Assembly: GCA_963921935.1 (NCBI GenBank)
Contig: OY998176.1
Span: 180,230,445-180,294,444, forward strand
Direction of reading: 5' to 3'
DNA: 64,000 nt
Source: Galeruca laticollis
Taxonomy: Eukaryota > Arthropoda > Insecta > Coleoptera > Chrysomelidae
Shown: one piece after another, positions 58,771-64,000 of the stretch
Layout of the letters: each line of letters begins with the position of its first letter
Numbering within the stretch: position 1 is the first letter of the stretch
Notes under the pieces: generated by a model
Database searches by the model: none
What the model was told of the DNA's origin: nothing
The model's input: the letters and a program-made list of their open reading frames with translations, nothing else
Program-made: the position numbers and the translations under genes

Positions 58771-59366
58771 GCAAGACATAATTACAGAAAGTGGACGACG
58801 ACGTCAACAGACGGTATTTTTTTTAAAAACCCTTTTTGACTTTTTCTCACTGAAAAACGTAAATATAACTAAAAAAGAATTCCTGAATTCGAATTTTATT
58901 TGGGGTAAACCAATACTTTTTTCGCGTCGTAGTAAGGGTTGGCGGAAAAGTGATAAGAATGCCTTGTATTAATTGTAATTATATTTAGGACGAACATCTC
59001 AATATTTGAGAATATATAAAAAAGTCAATAATATGATAAAAGAAATAAGGGAGCTTTAACAAACCATGAAATAGCGAAAAAACATACATTAGAATATAAA
59101 GATACATAAAGTCTTGAAGGAATGAGAATTTTCATGAATTTACATACATAAATATAAGAAAGCTATTAATGGTAAAGAAACACCTAAGCATTCTGACCAA
59201 AATTTTAGATAGTTTATAAATTTCTATGTATCTATAAATAATTCGAATTTTGCTATGTTAAAACTTTACAATCAAAGATAGAAATATTAATTGAGGGACT
59301 GTTTAATAAAGTATTTCATAAAGTAAAAGAGAGTAATTAAAAAAACGGACTCTTTAAAAAAATTAA
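58771..59366. other. Non-coding; possibly 5' part of the Penelope element
   Basis: No readable coding sequence. AT-rich. Confidence 0.35.
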
Positions 59367-61350
59367 ATGTATAGTAAATTGAATTCACAACCAGGTTTGA
59401 CTAAAAAGTTATCCAACCTTCTTATTCCGGAGGATGTGCTGAAGTACTTGGCATTGGGGCCGAAGTTCAGTATTGAACCTGTGGTGAGAAAATATAATTT
59501 TCAATTCAAAAATATATTGGTAGATGTTGATGTCATTACCTCCAATATAACAAATTCTGTCATATGAATTTCTACCATTGTACGTTCTACTAATGTCATA
59601 ACCAATTATGTTCACGCTTCCAGGCATTTTTCTTCAGTGTATAGAAACTTCTATTCAAAAACAAGACAGTTCGTCAAACAAAATGGTAGTATTATCGTCA
59701 CTAGATCTGACATAGGCAAAGTCACTCTTATTTTAAAACGATACCCATGTTTCAACTTGTCTTTGGACTGAATAAATGACTCTAGCTCATATACTTTGGT
59801 CCAAAGAGATCCTAAACATCAGTTACAAACTAAATGTAATTCGGTGATAAAAAGTCTTCACAATTTGAATCAAACAGATAAAAAACTCACTTCTCATACA
59901 AGTATAGTTCCAAAATTTTATGCTTCCCCTAAAATACACAAGTCAGTTTTATTAATGACGCCTATGATTGCTTCTAATGACAATCCATTGAAACCATTAG
60001 CTTATTTTCTTACAGATATACTGACGAGGGCCCATAATTAAGATAATCAATATTATAATTAAGATTATTCTGATCTTTCCTTAAAACTCAATAAAATGAA
60101 ACTTCCTGGCAGGTACGTTTTGGACGTAATATAACTTTTTAGCAATGTTCCCCTTGACTCTTGCATCAGAACAGTTGATAAAAACTGGAATCAAATAGAA
60201 AAGTTCTGCAACATTTTTGAGGAAAACTTTACTGATCTGTTATCTTACATTTTTAATAATACATATTTTTCTATTGATAACCAGATTTACAAGCAAACTT
60301 TTCGCACACCAATGGCTGCAAAAATCAGCCCTATTTTTGCTAACTACGTCTTGGATAGTGTCCTGTCTTTCAATATTTTCTTCATTAAAAAATAAGCGGC
60401 AGGCATCACCCTAGCCCTTCCACAATCAGAGATAACGGAAACGTTATTTGCATTTGATAGCTTTGATCAGTTTATACTATTCACCATCGAAGAAGAGGAC
60501 GATGACCATAGCGTTCCTTTCTTGGACGCTTGACTCATTCATACCCTAATGATAGAATTTCGGTGGACTGGTACAGAAAAACTATGAGTCCGGGTAGATA
60601 TATGAATTGCTGGTCCTACCGTAGAGAATATATCACGATTAACTTGATTAGGCAGATGAAGCAAAGAGTTCTAAGAATCTCTGATCCATCTTTCCATAAT
60701 AATAAATTTAAAAAACTCCAAAACCTGTTTCAACAAAATTCGTATCCTAGATCTTTGCTAAAAAAGATATTGTACAGCACACCACCTGTGAACCAACTTG
60801 CTGAAGATGTTGGTCCCGAAAATACAATTGTTACTAGCATTGGGAATGTTGATAATTATTCTCAAATAAATAATGATTGCCGAGGTTGCACCTAAACTTA
60901 TAAGACTGTTCAAAATAATTGAAAATTTAAAAATTTCTCAAAAAACTGTTTAACCCTAAATTCATTGTTTCCTATGGTCAAGGACAAAACGCCATTAGAC
61001 CATCAATCGAGAATAGTTTATTGCATTCCATGCACTGATTATGACCGTGAATATATTAGTCAGACAGCCAGGTTTATTAAGAACCATATAACTTCACACA
61101 AGAGTGTCTGTAGATTGCACACTAAAAGATGCGCTCTCGGTGAAAGTGTGACCAGGGAGGGTCACAACATGAATTATCATTCGACAATTATATTAGCAAT
61201 GTAGACGAATGCTACGAGGGGAGTGTTCTTGGAAATGACATGCAGAGCACAATCTTCAAACTGATCTCAATCATTTGAGTGAAATTAATTCATACCTTTT
61301 ACCTCTAGGCAGAAACCCAAAAGCTCTGAATACTAGCAGTTATACAACTT
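59367..61350 (+). pseudogene. Penelope-like element: RT plus GIY-YIG endonuclease, decayed
   Basis: Pieces in several frames, in Penelope order. 59367-59567: SNLLIPEDVLKYLALGPKF (N-terminal DKG/LGxxF region). 59640-59760: VYRNFYSKTRQFVK, SDIGKVTLIL. 59796-60041: IVPKFYASPKIHK and MTPMIASNDNPL. 60200-60355: FSIDNQIYKQTFRTPMAAKI. At 60393-60404, where a Y-A-D-D box is expected before ITLALP, the bases read stop-Ala-Ala-Gly, so both catalytic Asp are gone. 60420-60895: VPFLDA, DWYRKTMSPGRYMNCWSY. 60965-61204: IVYCIPC and EYISQTARF, a GIY-YIG nuclease with YIS for YIG. About six frameshifts. Not functional. Confidence 0.85.
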
Positions 61351-62488
61351 AACAAACCTTATTAAATATGTAATTGAAATCAATTATATAACTTCTAATA
61401 TCATTTTATCTTCATGAAGGTGAGATATTTTATTCCTAGTAGCAACTTTGAGTGTTTTAACTTGTACAACAATAACAGCGCAAAATAACAGTGGTACATT
61501 ATCCTCCTTTTCATTCAGTTTTAAGAACTGACAATTTACAGAACTAAATCTAAGTTTTTCATATTTCCCACACTTTTTGATGTAAAATAGCACATGCTAT
61601 TATCATTGGTTATTATTCATATAATGTATATTGTTTCCTTTTTGTGATCGTGTAGTTTGTCTTTTTTCATATCATCAAATTACGACACAGAAAGGAAATA
61701 TTTAATTCTTACAAAAATGAATTTTAAAGTTAAAATACATTTGTGGCTCCTTCAAGATGACAATATTTATTGTCGAAATATTGGAATTATAATGTTATAA
61801 GAAGAGTACACGTTCATTTTACTGCTGTCCTGAATAATTTTGCATATACAGGGTGATTCATTACTAATTGCAAATAATTTAGCAGTAGTATCCTGACTTC
61901 AAATTATAAAGATTTAACCCAAAATACTCAAATATAATGAAGCTGACTATTTAGTTACAGGCTGTTTTGTTAAGACATTCAAAAACGCTTTGGGCTCAGT
62001 ATTTTAAAACTGTTTGACGTATCCATTTCATATTTGGTGGAAAGTGGAGACAATGTACACTAGGGTGGGCCGAAAAAATTAAATCTGAAATTTCGGAACG
62101 TAATGCCCTCCAAAATATGCCTTTTGATGTCCCTAATATTTGTGCAGAAATAGAATCATATTGGAGGTCATATTTTGCCCTCTACATGACCATCAAGGTA
62201 AATGAAATAACATATTTTCTTACATTTATAAATTGCATGAAGTAATAAATATTATATAAATTTCTAAACTAAGTACCCACTACATATTGTTTTACATGCT
62301 TACGAATTTTATAACAAATTGGTAACACAGCATATGCTATCGCCAAGGTCTTGTAATTTATCGCTGCACTGCATTGTTTCAGTCAGCTTATATCGAAAAG
62401 TGAACGAGTGAACGGCGTGAAGGCGTAAAGTAAATTGTGTAATTGGTTTTTCGTTGTTTATCGAGTGTTAAAGTCTTTTTGTATTCAA
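61351..62488. other. Intergenic; repeat-like ends, no gene seen
   Basis: ACAGGGTGATTCATTACTAA near 61850 and CTAGGGTGGGCCGAAAAAAT near 62060 look like transposon-end phrases. The 61384-61593 ORF has no domain. Confidence 0.35.
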
Positions 62489-64000
62489 AATGTGTGAAAG
62501 GATGGCAATAGTCACTTTAAAAACAGTGGACCAAGTGACCTGAACTATAAAGTTTTGCCAACCATTAAGGATGTATTAAAATATTATTTAGTGTTTTTAA
62601 ATGAAACTCAAGGTCTCTAGTTAATTCCACAATATAATACAAGTTATTGAAAATTCTAAAAAATTTGACAATGGTTTCGATAAATCAATATCAGACGATG
62701 ATATTGATTTATCGAAACCATTGTCAAATTTTTTAGAATTTTCAATAACTTGTATTATATTGTGGAATTAACTAGAGACCTTGAGTTTCATTTAAAAACA
62801 CTAATATGAGCATATTCCACGAAGTAAGGGTCGAGACAGTCAATTTCAATAAAATATTATTTGTTTGTCAGATAGGAACTTGAATCCAACAACATTCAGA
62901 AAAAAGAACCAAGTTTCTAAGACTTTTAAAAAATTGTGATTTTAGAAATACAAGAAATATGTAATAACGCATCAAACCGAATAGTTTCATCGGAACGAAT
63001 CGGGCGAATAATTCAAAAACATCACACGGATTATTTACAACTGTTAAGATTTCCTAAAGTCAGGTGCAATAAAAATATGAACTAGGAGTAACAGAATTTT
63101 TGGCTAAGTTTGAAACTAAATTGTTTGATATATCCTCTTGTAAATGCGAACCAATTTCTCCTTGTTCTTGCGAAAAACTGTGTACGGTACCACTTGAAGG
63201 ACGAGATTTTTTGGAAGATCAGAGACTAAATAGAAAAATAGCTCTAGGACCTGTTGACGTGAAATGAACAGAAAGAACTTTAAAATTAGAAATAAGAAAG
63301 GAAAAGGCAACAAACAAAATTATTAGTGCCATGTTAGTTATTGACAACGAAAAATCCACTTCAGACACTATTGTAGAAAGAAAAGTACCTGGAATTGGAG
63401 TAGTAGCTAAAGGAGATGTTTTGGCTGTTTCTTCTGGTACTTCGACATGCTCCTCATCGCCTGCGTTGACTAGAAATCCACTTAAACTACCGGCATTAGC
63501 TAGAACATCCGATCAGTCTGGAATCAAAGATAGAGCTGCAGCATTAATTGCAAGACGTTGGTATAGAGACAGAAGAAAATGTAACTAATGTAGTTGATAA
63601 AAACAAAGTTCGAAGAGCAAGAGGGAACGACAGCAGTTTAATAAGAAAAAAACATGCCGACGCTAACATTTATATATAAAGCATTTATTTCGGTGGAAGA
63701 AAAGATAAGACATTATGTCAAGTGAAGAAAGATGATTTTATCGCAGAACAATTTCAGAAGAGCTTATTTCCATAATAGAGGAACCGGGGTTATGTGGGGC
63801 ACGTGCTGCCAATTTCTGGCACTGGACAATTCATTGCAGTGAGTATTTACGAAATTTTCGTTAGAACTAATGTACGCTTTCATCAGGTGTATGCTATTGG
63901 TAGTGATGGCACTGCAGTAAATACCGGCTGTAAGAATAAGATATTTAGGATTACAAATCAAAAAATCTCTTCAGTGGTTTATTTGTCAGAAACTATGCAA
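62489..64000 (+). pseudogene. Multicopy insect TE-like gene, broken, runs off window
   Basis: Pieces in order: 62490-62560 (ATGTGTGAAAGGATG, MAIVTLKTVDQV); hairpin insertion 62589-62803; 62985-63240 reads ISSCKCEPISPCSCEK, VPLEGRDFLEDQR, LNRKIALGPVDVK; 63331-63588 is an 85-codon frame ending GIKDRAAALIARRW; 63640-64000 reads KGIYFGGRKDKTL, FYRRTISEELISIIEEPG and YVGHVLPISGTGQF, IGSDGTAVNTGCKN. This is a common multicopy insect protein family with a Cys-rich CxC...CxCEK part followed by GRKD-x-T, Y-x-GHV-x-P and G-x-D-G-T-x-x-N-T-G blocks, which I know only as transposon-like. At least four frame breaks. Its 3' part is outside the window. Confidence 0.65.
62589..62803. repeat. Perfect 105-bp-arm hairpin with 5-base loop
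   Basis: Left arm 62589-62693 and right arm 62699-62803 are exact reverse complements by eye; loop GACGA at 62694-62698. It interrupts the TE-like gene. If transcribed it makes a perfect long stem. It could be a foldback duplication, an hpRNA-like locus, or an assembly artefact. Confidence 0.93.

Overview
The window is AT-rich nuclear DNA of an arthropod, almost certainly an insect. The transposon families (Ty3/gypsy, piggyBac, MULE, Penelope, several multicopy insect DDE-like genes), two ~170-bp satellites, a split piggyBac gene and a probable cuticular-protein gene with a very short first exon all fit. I cannot name the species. No bacterial features, CRISPR arrays, rRNA or convincing tRNA were seen. 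Most of the window is mobile and repetitive DNA; only one locus looks like an ordinary host gene.

Layout. 1-5691: a Ty3/gypsy element on the minus strand (element 1) that has lost its reverse transcriptase. Its inferred long LTRs (about 1.8 kb) contain a decayed CUB plus LDL-receptor class A coding region. 5763-14524: a complete but inactivated Ty3/gypsy element (element 2) on the minus strand, with 1.44-kb LTRs, lying in a TA microsatellite. 14.5-22.6 kb: mostly non-coding, with a possible promoter and small exon, a foldback repeat, a dimeric ~170-bp satellite and an unidentified GC-richer block. 23.4-30.2 kb: a probable cuticular-like gene whose 4-codon first exon may be spliced over a 6.1-kb intron holding an inverted array of 351-bp repeats. 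30.46-38.92 kb: an 8.5-kb near-perfect palindrome. Its right arm leads into a nearly intact piggyBac element (37882-40590); its left arm carries a truncated mirror copy.

40.6-64 kb: fossils of many transposons: a DDE-like gene remnant and foldback repeat (41-42.4 kb), a TIR element (44.2-44.8), a MULE (45-46.1), a non-LTR RT (49), a diverged 0.85-kb direct repeat (49.7-52.6), a 439-bp identical direct repeat (53.1 and 54.0), a gypsy integrase tail (56.6), a second ~170-bp satellite (57.6-58.8), a Penelope-like element with a mutated RT active site and GIY-YIG domain (59.4-61.3), and a multicopy TE-like gene running off the right edge with a perfect 105-bp-arm hairpin inside it.

The observations most worth following are the extracellular-domain coding sequence inside an inferred LTR, the large palindrome with a 6-bp microhomology junction, the inverted array in a putative intron, and the perfect hairpin at 62.6-62.8 kb. 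All domain calls are from reading translations by eye; no database search was run.
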